Origin: an uncultured Thiotrichaceae bacterium
Lineage (GTDB): Bacteria > Pseudomonadota > Gammaproteobacteria > Thiotrichales > Thiotrichaceae
Length of the DNA stretch: 39,493 nt
Reading direction: 5' to 3'
Assembly: GCA_902727985.1 (NCBI GenBank)
Contig: CACVAY010000084.1
Span: 4,093 to 43,585, forward strand
Part shown: positions 1 to 8,833 of the stretch, one piece after another
Layout: each line of letters opens with the position of its first letter
Numbering within the stretch: position 1 is the stretch's first letter
Position numbers and translations under genes: made by a program
Notes under the pieces: generated by a model
Seen by the model: only the letters and a program-made list of their open reading frames with translations
Database searches by the model: none
Told to the model about the DNA's origin: nothing

Positions 1-730
1 CCGTCAGACTCGGAATCGCACTCACTGAAAAGCTCGGCGGTGCTAGCAATGATGCACTATCACTTGCCTGAGGCGCTGGCGTTCCATCACCTGTTAACGA
101 TGGAATCGCACTCACTGAAAAGCTCGGCGGTGCTAGCAATGATGCACTATCACTTGCCTGAGGCGCTGGCGCTCCATCACCTGTTAACGACGGAATCGCA
201 CTCACTGAAAAGCTCGGTGGTGCTAGCAATGATGCACTATCATCTGCTTGAGGCGCTGGCGCTCCATCACCTGTTAACGACGGAATCGCACTCACTGAAA
301 AGCTCGGTGGTGCTAGCAATGATGCACTATCATCTGCTTGAGGCGCTGGCTCTCCATCACCTAATAGCGACGGAATTGGAGCAGGAGAAAGAGGTGGTGG
401 CGCTAATAACGAAGCACTCGTTGATGATGCCCCCGCTGATGGCAAACCTTGTGATGCTGCCGTCAAGTCTGAGGAATCATCCGTGCTAGCTGCTCCCAAA
501 GAGTTAGCTGCATTCGCGGCTGCTGGACTGGTGCCTGCTGACGCATTACTTTCCTGTGAAGAACCTTGTAACTGGTCAACCAATTGTTGAATTATTTGCG
601 TCAGTAAACTTGTCAACGCTAATAAACTGGATGAATCATTTGAGGGTAAAGACGCTTCCCTGGTAGTCGCTGGTTGATTCACTATGATATTCGATGCTTG
701 CGCAGATGGTGCAGAAAGATTGAGATCCAT
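1..730 (-). CDS. Repeat-rich Ala/Ser/Pro protein, 3' end beyond window
   Basis: I do not recognise this protein. The minus frame from the ATG at 730 stays open for 243 codons to the window edge, and AGGAAT lies about 6 bases before the ATG. There is no signal peptide. Residues about 35-58 form a short amphipathic segment (LLALTSLLTQIIQQLVDQLQ), followed by an Ala/Ser/Gly-rich linker and then 30-residue repeats containing SAIPSLTGDG, PAPQA and SLLAPPSFSV. The repeats are nearly identical at DNA level, which points to recent expansion. The amphipathic segment resembles one near the N-terminus of the haem peroxidase at 4156. The repeats look like a disordered, possibly secreted or surface-exposed spacer before an unseen C-terminal domain. 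The plus-strand ORF over the same bases is a shadow of the repeats. The reading frame is well supported; the function is unknown. Confidence 0.75.
   Translation of the reverse strand, partial: MDLNLSAPSAQASNIIVNQPATTREASLPSNDSSSLLALTSLLTQIIQQLVDQLQGSSQESNASAGTSPAAANAANSLGAASTDDSSDLTAASQGLPSAGASSTSASLLAPPPLSPAPIPSLLGDGEPAPQADDSASLLAPPSFSVSAIPSLTGDGAPAPQADDSASLLAPPSFSVSAIPSLTGDGAPAPQASDSASLLAPPSFSVSAIPSLTGDGTPAPQASDSASLLAPPSFSVSAIPSLT
11..370. repeat. 90-bp tandem repeat, four copies
   Basis: Four consecutive 90-bp units begin at 11, 101, 191 and 281, each opening with GGAATCGCACTC one base in. They differ by only a few substitutions; the sequence becomes diverged after 370. The unit is 30 codons, so copy-number change keeps the minus-strand frame. 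It may continue past the left window edge. Confidence 0.95.
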
Positions 731-933
731 TTCTTATTCCTGATAGCTAACGTTGATAATCAAATAATTAGATCACAGTGATTTTGCTGATTCATGCTAA
801 GCCTCATTATTCAGGACAAGTGGAACAAAATTTTATGCTAACGGTCAACACGGAAAGGTAAAATCAGTCAATAATATTAGTCGTTTCAAATAACACGCAT
901 GATCCCTCATTCTAATAAACACACAATACTATT
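731..933. promoter_or_regulatory. Divergent intergenic region with palindromes
   Basis: This gap separates two divergent genes and must hold both promoters. Two short perfect palindromes are visible: TTGATAATCAA (753-763) and ATCACAGTGAT (772-782). Both lie 20-55 bases upstream of the minus-strand start and could be operator sites. The first is not an FNR box because its half-sites are one base apart instead of four. No confident -10/-35 pair was assigned. Confidence 0.35.
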
Positions 934-1644
934 ATGTTGACTCCCCCCTTTCTTCAGAAAAAAATACTTTTAAAAACACTTATCTTAAGTTTTACGCTGG
1001 CTTTTCCGCCATTGAACCATGCTAGAGATAATGGTGTTTGTAGTGCGCAAGTTTTGGCAGAGAAAACCTCTACAGGATACACCTGGACACTGGCTTCGCG
1101 ATTGGGAGCGTTGATGGTAGAGGCTCAAAAGCAGTTTGGCGTAAGAGACAAAAATTGGACACTATTAGGCGTGGATTTCACGAAAGATCAGGCACCATCT
1201 ATTTGGTATCCTTTTTCTGGGGATGATCAAAAAATGATTGGAATTTTGATTACGCAACAAGCCGCGAGCAATGAAAAGGAGGCTATTTTCCAACTCGCAC
1301 ATGAAGTGGTTCATACGCTATCACCAACAGGCCCACATAATTCGTCACTGGTTTTTGAAGAGGGTCTTGCGAGCCATTTTTCTATCCATGCACCCCGCAA
1401 ATTAGGCATTGACATCAGCCCCGATTACTTTGCTTCGGGTAAATACCGTAGGGCCTATCAAGAGCTTGAGAAACTCTATGCTATCTATCCAGACGCAAGC
1501 GAACGTATTAAAAAGCTTCGTCTGGATATCTATTCCTTTTCCGACCTTGATGAAGTTACTTTTAGAAAACAATTTCCGCAACTCTCATCAAGCCATGTTA
1601 AAACGCTTTTAACGCGCTTCGATCAATGGAATCCCGCTTCTTAA
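934..1644 (+). CDS. Secreted HExxH putative metallopeptidase-like protein
   Basis: The 236-residue protein has an N-terminal hydrophobic stretch (about residues 11-30, ending NHA) that looks like a signal peptide, so it probably acts in the periplasm or outside the cell. The central motif is H123-E-V-V-H127, followed by E142-E143-G-L-A. This is the pattern of zinc-dependent gluzincin-type peptidases, in which the two His and a later Glu bind zinc and the first Glu is the catalytic base. The spacing from HExxH to the downstream Glu (15 residues) is slightly short. I do not recognise a named family and the substrate is unknown. It is convergent with parC, and the two stop codons share the palindrome TTAA at 1641-1644. 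No intervening terminator is present. Confidence 0.7.
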   Translation: MLTPPFLQKKILLKTLILSFTLAFPPLNHARDNGVCSAQVLAEKTSTGYTWTLASRLGALMVEAQKQFGVRDKNWTLLGVDFTKDQAPSIWYPFSGDDQKMIGILITQQAASNEKEAIFQLAHEVVHTLSPTGPHNSSLVFEEGLASHFSIHAPRKLGIDISPDYFASGKYRRAYQELEKLYAIYPDASERIKKLRLDIYSFSDLDEVTFRKQFPQLSSSHVKTLLTRFDQWNPAS

Positions 1645-3887
1645 CGCACCTCCAAGAAGCTGACATTGCGATAACCTTGTGGGAGCAATTTTCCTCGGCG
1701 CCCACGTTCACCCATGTATGCTTCCAAATCAGCCCCCTGCATGGTTTTGAATTTCTTCCCGACATGTATGACCAGTTGCTGACCAGAATGCACCACAACA
1801 ATATCTAACAAGGTTTCATCACCCGATTTCAGTTTTGCTGCGGGTATATTAATGATTTTATTACCCTTGCCTTTGCCTAGCTGTGGAAGCTCAGAAAGTG
1901 CCACTAAGAGTAAATAACCTTCAGAAGTTACTGCTGCTACATAACTCTTATCAAGCTCTTCGATGAGTTGCGGCTGCATAATTTTTGAACCCTTAGGCAC
2001 GGTCAGGGTTGCCTTACCTGTTTTGGTTCTGGATTGCATATCTTGGAATTTGCAAATAAAGCCATACCCAAAATCACTGGCCATGAGGAATTTCTCCTCA
2101 TTCTTACCCATGATCAAGGACCGATATTTTGCATTCGCAGGCGCAGAGAATCGCCCGGAAACGGGCTCACCCTGTCCACGAGCAGAGGGTAAAGTATGTG
2201 CCATCAAGCTGTACGTTCTTCCTGTGCTATCGAGCAAGATGATAGGTTGGTTCGAACGCCCTCGTGCCGAAACCTGGAAAGCATCACCTTGTTTGTAATT
2301 TAAACTGGAAGGGTCAATTTCATGACCTTTTGCGGCACGAATCCAACCCATTTTAGAGAGCACAACAGTTACTGGCTCTGAAGGTAGAATGGCCGTTTCA
2401 TCGAGTATTTGAGCTGCATCACGCTGCACAATCGGCGAACGACGATCATCACCGTATTTCTCAGCATCGGCTTTTAATTCGTCTTTGATCAGTTTGGTCA
2501 GTTTCTTAGGTGAATTTAACAAAGCCTGCAAGTGATCACGTTCCGCAGCTAAATCTTCCTGCTCTCCACGGATTTTCATTTCTTCAAGACGAGCTAGATG
2601 GCGTAATTTTAGCTCAAGAATAGCTTCGGCTTGAATATCACTAAGGCTAAATCGCTTCATCAAAATAGGTTTTGGTTCATCATTGTTGCGGATGATTTCA
2701 ATCACTTCGTCGATATTCAAGAAAGCAATTAACAGACCTTCAAGAACATGCAAACGACTGAGTACTTTTTCTAAACGCCACTCAAGACGACGCGTTACGG
2801 TTTGACGTCTAAACGCCAACCACTCCGTCAAAATCGTTTGTAGATTTTTAACCCTTGGGCGACCATCTGTCCCAATCATATTGAGATTGACACGATACGA
2901 CCGCTCAAGATCCGTGCTAGCAAATAAATGCGACATTAACTGCTCAACATCAACACGGTTTGAGCGTGGTGTAATCACTAAACGTGTTGGATATTCATGA
3001 TCTGACTCATCTCTTAGATCTTCAACCATCGGCAGTTTCTTAGCGCGCATTTGCTGGGCAATTTGATCTAAGATCTTGCTACCTGAAACCTGATAGGGCA
3101 GTGCAGTAATAATGACGTCACCATCATCACGATCCCACTTCGCACGCATTTTTAAGGAACCTGTCCCCTTTTCATACATTGCTCGTATATCAGCTCGCGG
3201 AGTAACAATTTCAGCTTCTGTTGGGTAATCGGGGCCTTGAATATGTTTGCAGATTTCTTCAAGCGTGGTTGAGGGCTTATCTAAAAGCGCAAGACAAGCT
3301 TTTACCACCTCGCGCATATTATGAGGAGGAATGTCCGTAGCCATACCAACAGCAATACCCATGCCACCATTTAGAATAATATTAGGCAAACGCGCGGGTA
3401 ATAAAGTCGGTTCTTGTAAGGTTCCGTCAAAATTAGGCATCCAATCGACTGTACCCTGCCCTAATTCTGCCAGCATCACTTTGGCATAAGGCGTTAAACG
3501 TGATTCCGTATAACGCATAGCAGCAAAGGATTTTGGGTCATCTTGTGACCCCCAGTTCCCCTGACCATCCACCAAGGTATAGCGGTAGGAAAACGATTGC
3601 GCCATCAAAACCATGGCTTCATAACAGGCCGAATCGCCATGTGGATGGAATTTACCGAGCACGTCTCCAACGGTACGTGCCGATTTTTTGTGTTTTGATG
3701 CGGCTGATAAGCCCAATTCCGACATCGCATAAACAATACGGCGCTGTACCGGTTTTAGCCCATCTCCGATATGTGGCAACGCACGATCCAAAATGACATA
3801 CATTGAGTAATCAAGGTACGCCTTTTCAGCGTATGTTTGTAATGGGAGTTGTTCGACTCCTTCATAATTCATAAGTGTGTCCATCAT
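1641..3887 (-). CDS. parC: DNA topoisomerase IV subunit A
   Basis: ParC is the DNA-breaking subunit of topoisomerase IV, which with ParE decatenates sister chromosomes and relaxes supercoils. The protein has 748 residues (E. coli ParC has 752) and starts with the typical [20 protein letters not shown] region. The catalytic tyrosine is Y126 in MRYTE. The quinolone-resistance-determining region reads [10 protein letters not shown], with S86 and E90 at the positions of E. coli S80 and E84, so it is the unmutated form. The C-terminal part is the DNA-wrapping beta-pinwheel region. ParC is preferred over GyrA because of the length and the lack of a GyrA-type box (QRRGGKG) and long acidic tail. parE is not adjacent in this window. 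No strong ribosome-binding site precedes the two consecutive ATG codons; the second would shorten it by one residue. Confidence 0.95.
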   Translation of the reverse strand: MMDTLMNYEGVEQLPLQTYAEKAYLDYSMYVILDRALPHIGDGLKPVQRRIVYAMSELGLSAASKHKKSARTVGDVLGKFHPHGDSACYEAMVLMAQSFSYRYTLVDGQGNWGSQDDPKSFAAMRYTESRLTPYAKVMLAELGQGTVDWMPNFDGTLQEPTLLPARLPNIILNGGMGIAVGMATDIPPHNMREVVKACLALLDKPSTTLEEICKHIQGPDYPTEAEIVTPRADIRAMYEKGTGSLKMRAKWDRDDGDVIITALPYQVSGSKILDQIAQQMRAKKLPMVEDLRDESDHEYPTRLVITPRSNRVDVEQLMSHLFASTDLERSYRVNLNMIGTDGRPRVKNLQTILTEWLAFRRQTVTRRLEWRLEKVLSRLHVLEGLLIAFLNIDEVIEIIRNNDEPKPILMKRFSLSDIQAEAILELKLRHLARLEEMKIRGEQEDLAAERDHLQALLNSPKKLTKLIKDELKADAEKYGDDRRSPIVQRDAAQILDETAILPSEPVTVVLSKMGWIRAAKGHEIDPSSLNYKQGDAFQVSARGRSNQPIILLDSTGRTYSLMAHTLPSARGQGEPVSGRFSAPANAKYRSLIMGKNEEKFLMASDFGYGFICKFQDMQSRTKTGKATLTVPKGSKIMQPQLIEELDKSYVAAVTSEGYLLLVALSELPQLGKGKGNKIINIPAAKLKSGDETLLDIVVVHSGQQLVIHVGKKFKTMQGADLEAYMGERGRRGKLLPQGYRNVSFLEVR

Positions 3888-4014
3888 TATCGGTTATGAG
3901 GCGGCATTATATAGGAACATTCTGAGATTTCGCTCAGATTTTCTTGATCGAAGGTTTTCTACACTTGATGCGAAAAACTTAACCACCTATCCAGTTACTG
4001 ATCAGTTTTATCCC

Positions 4015-4052
4015 GATCATCCTTTGACGATGCATCAAAAAAGTAGATGATC
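4015..4052. promoter_or_regulatory. Nested inverted repeat between parC and peroxidase
   Basis: GATCATC (4015-4021) and GATGATC (4046-4052) form an outer inverted repeat around TTTGA (4023-4027) and TCAAA (4034-4038). It lies in the 268-base divergent gap, about 130 bases from either start. It could be an operator or a cruciform; no known binding site is matched. Confidence 0.3.
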
Positions 4053-4101
4053 AGGCTCAAGAACTTGTACACGTTTGGGCCATTCCACAAAGATGTGTAA
4101 C

Positions 4102-4131
4102 TCGTCAAAAAGAGGCATGTCCTCATATAAT
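4102..4131 (+). promoter_or_regulatory. Candidate sigma-70 promoter of peroxidase gene
   Basis: A perfect TATAAT lies at 4126-4131, with a weak -35 candidate TCGTCA at 4102-4107 (18-base spacer). Transcription would start near 4138, giving a very short leader before the ATG at 4156. No clear ribosome-binding site is visible there. Confidence 0.4.
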
Positions 4132-4155
4132 AATCTTACTAGCGGCTAACATCTA

Positions 4156-6042
4156 ATGAACAATAACTTTAATCTTCATGCGAACTCTCAGTTTGTAGCG
4201 CCTGAATCGAAAAGGCGTGACCATTCCCATCAACAGAGTCATACACAACGAAGAAATTTTTCAGGTTTTGAAACGCAAAATCAACAATCTGGACAGCATC
4301 AATCTTGCCAAAGTGCTTTTCCATCCCAGCTTAATTTGATGCAACACGTATTGAATGCCGTCATTCAACTGATTACCCACTTGATTAGCCAGCTATCGAA
4401 TTCTCAAACTCAGCAGCCTGAACCACAGCCTGAGCCTCAAGCACATGATTTTCGTACGATGGACGGCTCTGGCAACAATTTAACGAATCACCTTATGGGC
4501 TCATCTGGCTCGGCAATGATGTCTATTCTCGAAACCGATGAAAGCCGCACTCTAGGTAGTATTGAAGCAGCAGAACTTGCCAATGTGCGCGACATCAGTA
4601 ACGCGGTTGCTGCGCAAAATGGTGAAGAAACTCAGAACAAAAAAGGCTTAAGCGATATGTTTTGGTTATGGGGACAGTTCCTTGACCATGACATCACGCT
4701 AACCCCTGACAATAAAGAAGATCGTGCCGACATTGATATCCCTGAAGGGGATGCCTTCTATGATCCATTCTCTACAGGCTCGGAGAGTATGCATTTCGAA
4801 CGCTCACAAACCATTACGGATGATAATGGAAACGTCGTTCATATTAATAAAATCACACCTTATATTGATGGCTCAAACATTTATGGCTCTGATGAAGAAA
4901 CCATGAATACGCTTCGTAGTTTTGAAGGTGGCAAACTCATTAGCAGTGAAGACAATTTACTACCACAAAATGAAAAAGGCCATTTTCTCGCTGGCGATGT
5001 ACGTGTTAACGAGAATGCAGGACTAACTTCCATGCATACTTTATGGATGCGTGAGCATAACCGAGTTGCTGATAATTTTTCTCAACAATACCCTGACTGG
5101 GATGATGAGCGCATATTCCAGGAGTCACGTCGTGTGGTCATTGGTGAGCTACAAGCTATCACTTATAACGAGTTCCTTCCTAACTTACTGGGCAATGACA
5201 ATCTTTCTGCTTATGACGGTTATGATAGCGAAGTTTCTCCGCAAATGAGTCATGCTTTTTCGGTTGCTGCATTTCGCCTTGGGCATACCATGATTTCCCC
5301 AACCTTGTATCGTTTAGATGAAAATGGAGACGAGATTGCAGAAGGAAATTTATCGCTACGCGATGCTTTCTTCCAACCTGATAATGTGCGTGCAGCAGGT
5401 ATTGACCCGATTCTGCGCGGTATGGCCTCTCATACTGCTCAAGCTGTTGACCCTTTGGTAATTGATGATTTGAGAAACTTCTTGTTTGGCCCTCCCGGTG
5501 CTGGTGGTCATGACCTTGCTGCCCTCAATACACAACGCGGACGCGATCACGGATTACCTAGTTTAAATGATGCACGCGAGCAACTTGGCTTAGCAAAAAT
5601 AGAATCGTTTGATGATCCAGCCTGGAAAGGCGATTACGGGCAGAAACTGGCACAAGTTTATGATAGCCCAGATGATGTCGATCTTTGGATTGGTGGCCTA
5701 GCTGAAACAGCTAGTGGGGATTCATTGGTCGGCGATACCTTCACCCTTATTCTACAAGATCAGTTTGAACGTTTGCGGGATGCAGACCGCTTCTGGTATG
5801 AAAAAGAGTTTTCAAGCACGGAAGTTTCTCAACTCAACACCTTGAAATTATCTGATGTCATTAGCCGCAATACTGACATTAAGAACATTCAAGAAAATGC
5901 CATGGTCGCTAGACCTTATTCTGCAAGCACCGACCCTGTAAAAAGCACGACCAATACTGTTAACACTATTGAGAATACACCAGTTATTATTAACGAACCC
6001 GGTATTAATAGCATCATCAGATCATTGGATAATATTCGATAA
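4156..6042 (+). CDS. Animal-type haem peroxidase (myeloperoxidase/LPO superfamily)
   Basis: The 628-residue protein is a member of the An_peroxidase family, which oxidises halides, thiocyanate or organic donors with hydrogen peroxide. Visible landmarks, compared with human myeloperoxidase from memory: WGQFLDHD gives D177 (haem ester), distal H178 and calcium-binding D179. GDVRVNEN gives catalytic R283 and E286 (second haem ester), while the residue matching the MPO sulfonium Met is N287. TSMHTLWMREHNR and AFRLGHT with proximal H377 follow, then LNTQRGRDHG. Two ester residues without the Met suggest lactoperoxidase-like haem linkage. Residues 1-95 are a Gln/His/Ser-rich extension with one amphipathic helix (about 60-82) and no classical signal peptide. 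That segment resembles the one in the protein at 1-730. The C-terminal 40 residues are Asn/Ile/Thr-rich. Export route and substrate cannot be read from sequence. Confidence 0.92.
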   Translation: MNNNFNLHANSQFVAPESKRRDHSHQQSHTQRRNFSGFETQNQQSGQHQSCQSAFPSQLNLMQHVLNAVIQLITHLISQLSNSQTQQPEPQPEPQAHDFRTMDGSGNNLTNHLMGSSGSAMMSILETDESRTLGSIEAAELANVRDISNAVAAQNGEETQNKKGLSDMFWLWGQFLDHDITLTPDNKEDRADIDIPEGDAFYDPFSTGSESMHFERSQTITDDNGNVVHINKITPYIDGSNIYGSDEETMNTLRSFEGGKLISSEDNLLPQNEKGHFLAGDVRVNENAGLTSMHTLWMREHNRVADNFSQQYPDWDDERIFQESRRVVIGELQAITYNEFLPNLLGNDNLSAYDGYDSEVSPQMSHAFSVAAFRLGHTMISPTLYRLDENGDEIAEGNLSLRDAFFQPDNVRAAGIDPILRGMASHTAQAVDPLVIDDLRNFLFGPPGAGGHDLAALNTQRGRDHGLPSLNDAREQLGLAKIESFDDPAWKGDYGQKLAQVYDSPDDVDLWIGGLAETASGDSLVGDTFTLILQDQFERLRDADRFWYEKEFSSTEVSQLNTLKLSDVISRNTDIKNIQENAMVARPYSASTDPVKSTTNTVNTIENTPVIINEPGINSIIRSLDNIR

Positions 6043-6085
6043 CCAAAAAGCGCTAAGTGGCTTATCACTTTCGATCATGCACACT

Positions 6086-6119
6086 CCCCAAGTGAGTAAC
6101 TTCACACTCGCTTGAGGGG
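6086..6119 (+). terminator. Hairpin after peroxidase gene
   Basis: CCCCAAGTGAGT (6086-6097) pairs imperfectly with ACTCGCTTGAGGGG (6106-6119), leaving an 8-base loop. It lies 43 bases past the peroxidase stop. There is no good T-run, so it may be a weak terminator or an mRNA 3'-end stabiliser. Confidence 0.5.
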
Positions 6120-6291
6120 TTATAAAACCATTATCTCAAGACAGTATCTACATCAAAACCAGTTGTCTGTTTTTTTACCCTCCATACTCCATTCGTCGGT
6201 TATAGTGAACCTACTGCGAACTACCACAAACCTTAGCAGTCAATAAAAACAATAAGAATAAGGCATCATAAAAGATGCACCAGGGGAGAGA

Positions 6292-8718
6292 ATGAAAATA
6301 ATAAGAGTGCTAGGTTGCAGCGTAATTTTAGCTGCTATTTTTTTATCGACGAGCCACGCGAACAATCTCAATTTTGCATCACCATTGGGTATGAATACCA
6401 ATGAAACAATGGATATGAATTCAAGTGTTCCATTCGTTAACTTATTCAAATTATCAGGGCACTTCAACTCCGAAGAAAATAGACGCTGGCTGACGAAGGG
6501 ACACATTCAGTATGATCAGTTTGGTTGGCCTAGCAAACTCAATAGAGGTCAAGCTGGCACACGATTCATTAGCAACCTTCCAGCTGGAACCATTCCCAGT
6601 GGCCACTACACTGTCAAATACGATGGTAAAGGTAAAATGAAATACGGTGGTAATGCCAAATTGGTTAAAAGCCTTCCTGGAAAAGATATTATCTCTATAA
6701 CACCAGGAAAAGAGGGGCGTATTACTGGAACCTTAATCATCACAGAATCTGATCCTAGAAACTACGTTCGTAATATTAGCGTTTTATTCCCAGGCGGCAT
6801 TTGTATGGGGGATTCATTTAAGCGCGTCAGATCACAAAGACAATGTGGTTCACGAAAGTATTTATCTTTTGAGGATCATCACCAGCGTATTCTTTTCAAT
6901 CCTGATTATCTCAACTTCATGAAGGACTTTAAAATCATTCGATTTATGAATATGTCTGGCATTACCCGCAATGACCTTAGCCAGTGGGCTAAACGTCCCA
7001 ACATCGCTCAGGCCTCATGGGGTGGTAAAGAAGGTGTTCGTGGTGTACCTCTGGAAATCATGGTCGAACTTGCCAATCAACTCAATGCTGACGCCTGGTT
7101 CAATTTACCCCATAAAGCGGATAACATCTTTGTACAAAACTATGCCCGTTACGTAAAAGATAATTTGAATCCAAAGCTGAAAGCCTATGTCGAATATACC
7201 AACGAAGCATGGAATGGCATCTTTACACAAGCTCATTACATGAAGAAGCAGGGCCTTGCCATGAAACTAGATCGTAACAGGGATCAAGCAGGCTACAAGT
7301 TCTACTCAAAACGTAGTGTTGAAATCTTCAAAATTTGGGAACGGGTATTTAACAATCCAAATCGCCTAGTAAGGGTCATGGGTGGCTTCACCACTAACAA
7401 GCGTGTTACCAGTACTCTTTTAGACTTCGAAGATGCTTACAAGCACACGGATGCATTTGCCATCGCTCCTTATTTCTATATCGGACAAAAGCGCATTAAA
7501 CAAATTCGTGATGTAAATGTAGTGTTTAGAGAGCTAAACTCCCCTAAAAACCCCTACTCTATTCCTCGTATTTTGAGTATCGTCAAAGAACAAGCTGATT
7601 TAGCAAAGCAATACGGCGTTGACTTAGTCGCTTACGAGGGTGGTCAACACCTAGTTGCTTACAAAACTCGAACCCTTCGTGAAGGACCAAACCCAACTCT
7701 TATAAGAGCAAACAAAGACCCTCGCATGAGAAAGTTGTACTACGATTTTTTAATGGGATGGAAAAAAGCTGGAGGGAAAACCTTCATAGCGTTCTCTGCT
7801 CCTCGCATTTACACGTGGCATGGCAGCTGGGGCATCAAGGAGCATATTAATCAGCACGCCTCCAAGGCACCTAAATATCAAGGATTACTAGCCTTTAACA
7901 AAAACCAGCCTTGTTGGTGGGAAGGATGTCGTACGAACGCTAGAACCGTAAAAAAGCACACTCCTTTAAATATGGCAAAAGTGGATACATCAGCCTCTTT
8001 ACCTCCGCCAAGTAGAGTAAATTATTCAATGAAAGCAACGCCTTCAAAAGTAATGTTTAGTGAACCCACGGATGTTTTCGCGACATCTAGTGCTGCTATT
8101 CAACGACATTTTGGAAACAAGCACGTTGACGTTGTATCAGGCCATACTATTGGTCGTGTAAAAAACCCACGACAGGTTTTTAGCAACCACTGGCCTTTCA
8201 AACTACGCAATATTGTCTCTGGTAATATCATGGGTGAGAATGACTTGGGCGCAGTATGGCAAGCCACTTGGGACAGTCAGTATCTCCATCTAAAAATTGA
8301 GGTGCGAGATGACACTGTCGTGAAAGACTCTTATGCACCTTGGAGCGATGATTCCATTGAGATTTTTATTGATGCTGATGGATCAAGACTCAGCTCATAC
8401 GATAAAACCAATGATTTCCAGCTCATGTATCGTCTTAATGATAAGACAATTGGCGTTAGTAAAAACTCACCGGTTCGAAATACCGCAGGTATTAAAAGAA
8501 ACATGCAGAAAACACAACATGGATACGTCTTAGAGACTGGTATTCCATGGCGTCTTCTCGGTGTGAAACCTGTAATTGGACGTAATATCGGGATCGATAT
8601 CCAAATCAACGACGATGATAACGGCCACAAACGTGACGGTAAATTAAGCTGGAATGCACAGGAAGATAATGCCTGGAGCAACCCTTCTCTCTTCGGTAAC
8701 CTCACATTAAGTAACTAA
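6292..8718 (+). CDS. Secreted glycoside-hydrolase-like protein with C-terminal CBM9-like domain
   Basis: The 808-residue protein begins with a clear signal peptide (residues 1-23, cut after SHA) and is preceded by GGGGAGAG. Residues 200-530 look like a TIM-barrel glycosidase of the clan A type. VEYTNEAWN (N304-E305) matches the Asn-Glu acid/base pattern, and VAYEGGQH (E449) is placed as the nucleophile. The linker about 540-640 contains paired Cys (C541, C546) and a Pro-rich stretch. Residues about 640-805 contain WQATWDSQYLHLKIEVRDD and DDSIEIFIDADGS, typical of CBM9/DOMON-like carbohydrate-binding domains. It probably cleaves or modifies an extracellular polysaccharide. I cannot name the GH family. 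It is a single gene, convergent with ppc and ending at a strong terminator. The fold call is firmer than the activity. Confidence 0.75.
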   Translation: MKIIRVLGCSVILAAIFLSTSHANNLNFASPLGMNTNETMDMNSSVPFVNLFKLSGHFNSEENRRWLTKGHIQYDQFGWPSKLNRGQAGTRFISNLPAGTIPSGHYTVKYDGKGKMKYGGNAKLVKSLPGKDIISITPGKEGRITGTLIITESDPRNYVRNISVLFPGGICMGDSFKRVRSQRQCGSRKYLSFEDHHQRILFNPDYLNFMKDFKIIRFMNMSGITRNDLSQWAKRPNIAQASWGGKEGVRGVPLEIMVELANQLNADAWFNLPHKADNIFVQNYARYVKDNLNPKLKAYVEYTNEAWNGIFTQAHYMKKQGLAMKLDRNRDQAGYKFYSKRSVEIFKIWERVFNNPNRLVRVMGGFTTNKRVTSTLLDFEDAYKHTDAFAIAPYFYIGQKRIKQIRDVNVVFRELNSPKNPYSIPRILSIVKEQADLAKQYGVDLVAYEGGQHLVAYKTRTLREGPNPTLIRANKDPRMRKLYYDFLMGWKKAGGKTFIAFSAPRIYTWHGSWGIKEHINQHASKAPKYQGLLAFNKNQPCWWEGCRTNARTVKKHTPLNMAKVDTSASLPPPSRVNYSMKATPSKVMFSEPTDVFATSSAAIQRHFGNKHVDVVSGHTIGRVKNPRQVFSNHWPFKLRNIVSGNIMGENDLGAVWQATWDSQYLHLKIEVRDDTVVKDSYAPWSDDSIEIFIDADGSRLSSYDKTNDFQLMYRLNDKTIGVSKNSPVRNTAGIKRNMQKTQHGYVLETGIPWRLLGVKPVIGRNIGIDIQINDDDNGHKRDGKLSWNAQEDNAWSNPSLFGNLTLSN

Positions 8719-8783
8719 TAACGTAAAACCTGAAGGAGACATCTCGGTCAATCCCCAATAGGGTGTACAATGATGCACCCACT

Positions 8784-8811
8784 AAAAAGCCAACCTGTCG
8801 GTTGGCTTTTT
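8784..8811. terminator. Bidirectional terminator between glycosidase and ppc
   Basis: A perfect 12-bp stem AAAAAGCCAACC / GGTTGGCTTTTT closes a TGTC loop. T-runs occur in both directions, so it serves the convergent genes ending at 8718 and 8834. A smaller hairpin GGGTG/CACCC lies just upstream (8761-8780). Confidence 0.93.
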
Positions 8812-8833
8812 CTTTTTCGACAATCCAGAAAAA

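Noticed and set aside
11-370. CRISPR array
   Set aside because: Units are 90 bp and contiguous with no unique spacers.
40-489. Plus-strand ORF of 149 residues across the 90-bp repeats
   Set aside because: It is a shadow of the repeats. The minus frame is open further, has a ribosome-binding site and a sensible composition.
753-763. TTGATAATCAA as an FNR box
   Set aside because: The half-sites are separated by one base; FNR needs four.
4024-4038. TTGACGATGCATCAA as an FNR box upstream of the peroxidase
   Set aside because: The spacing is five and one half-site is TTGAC, so it does not fit.
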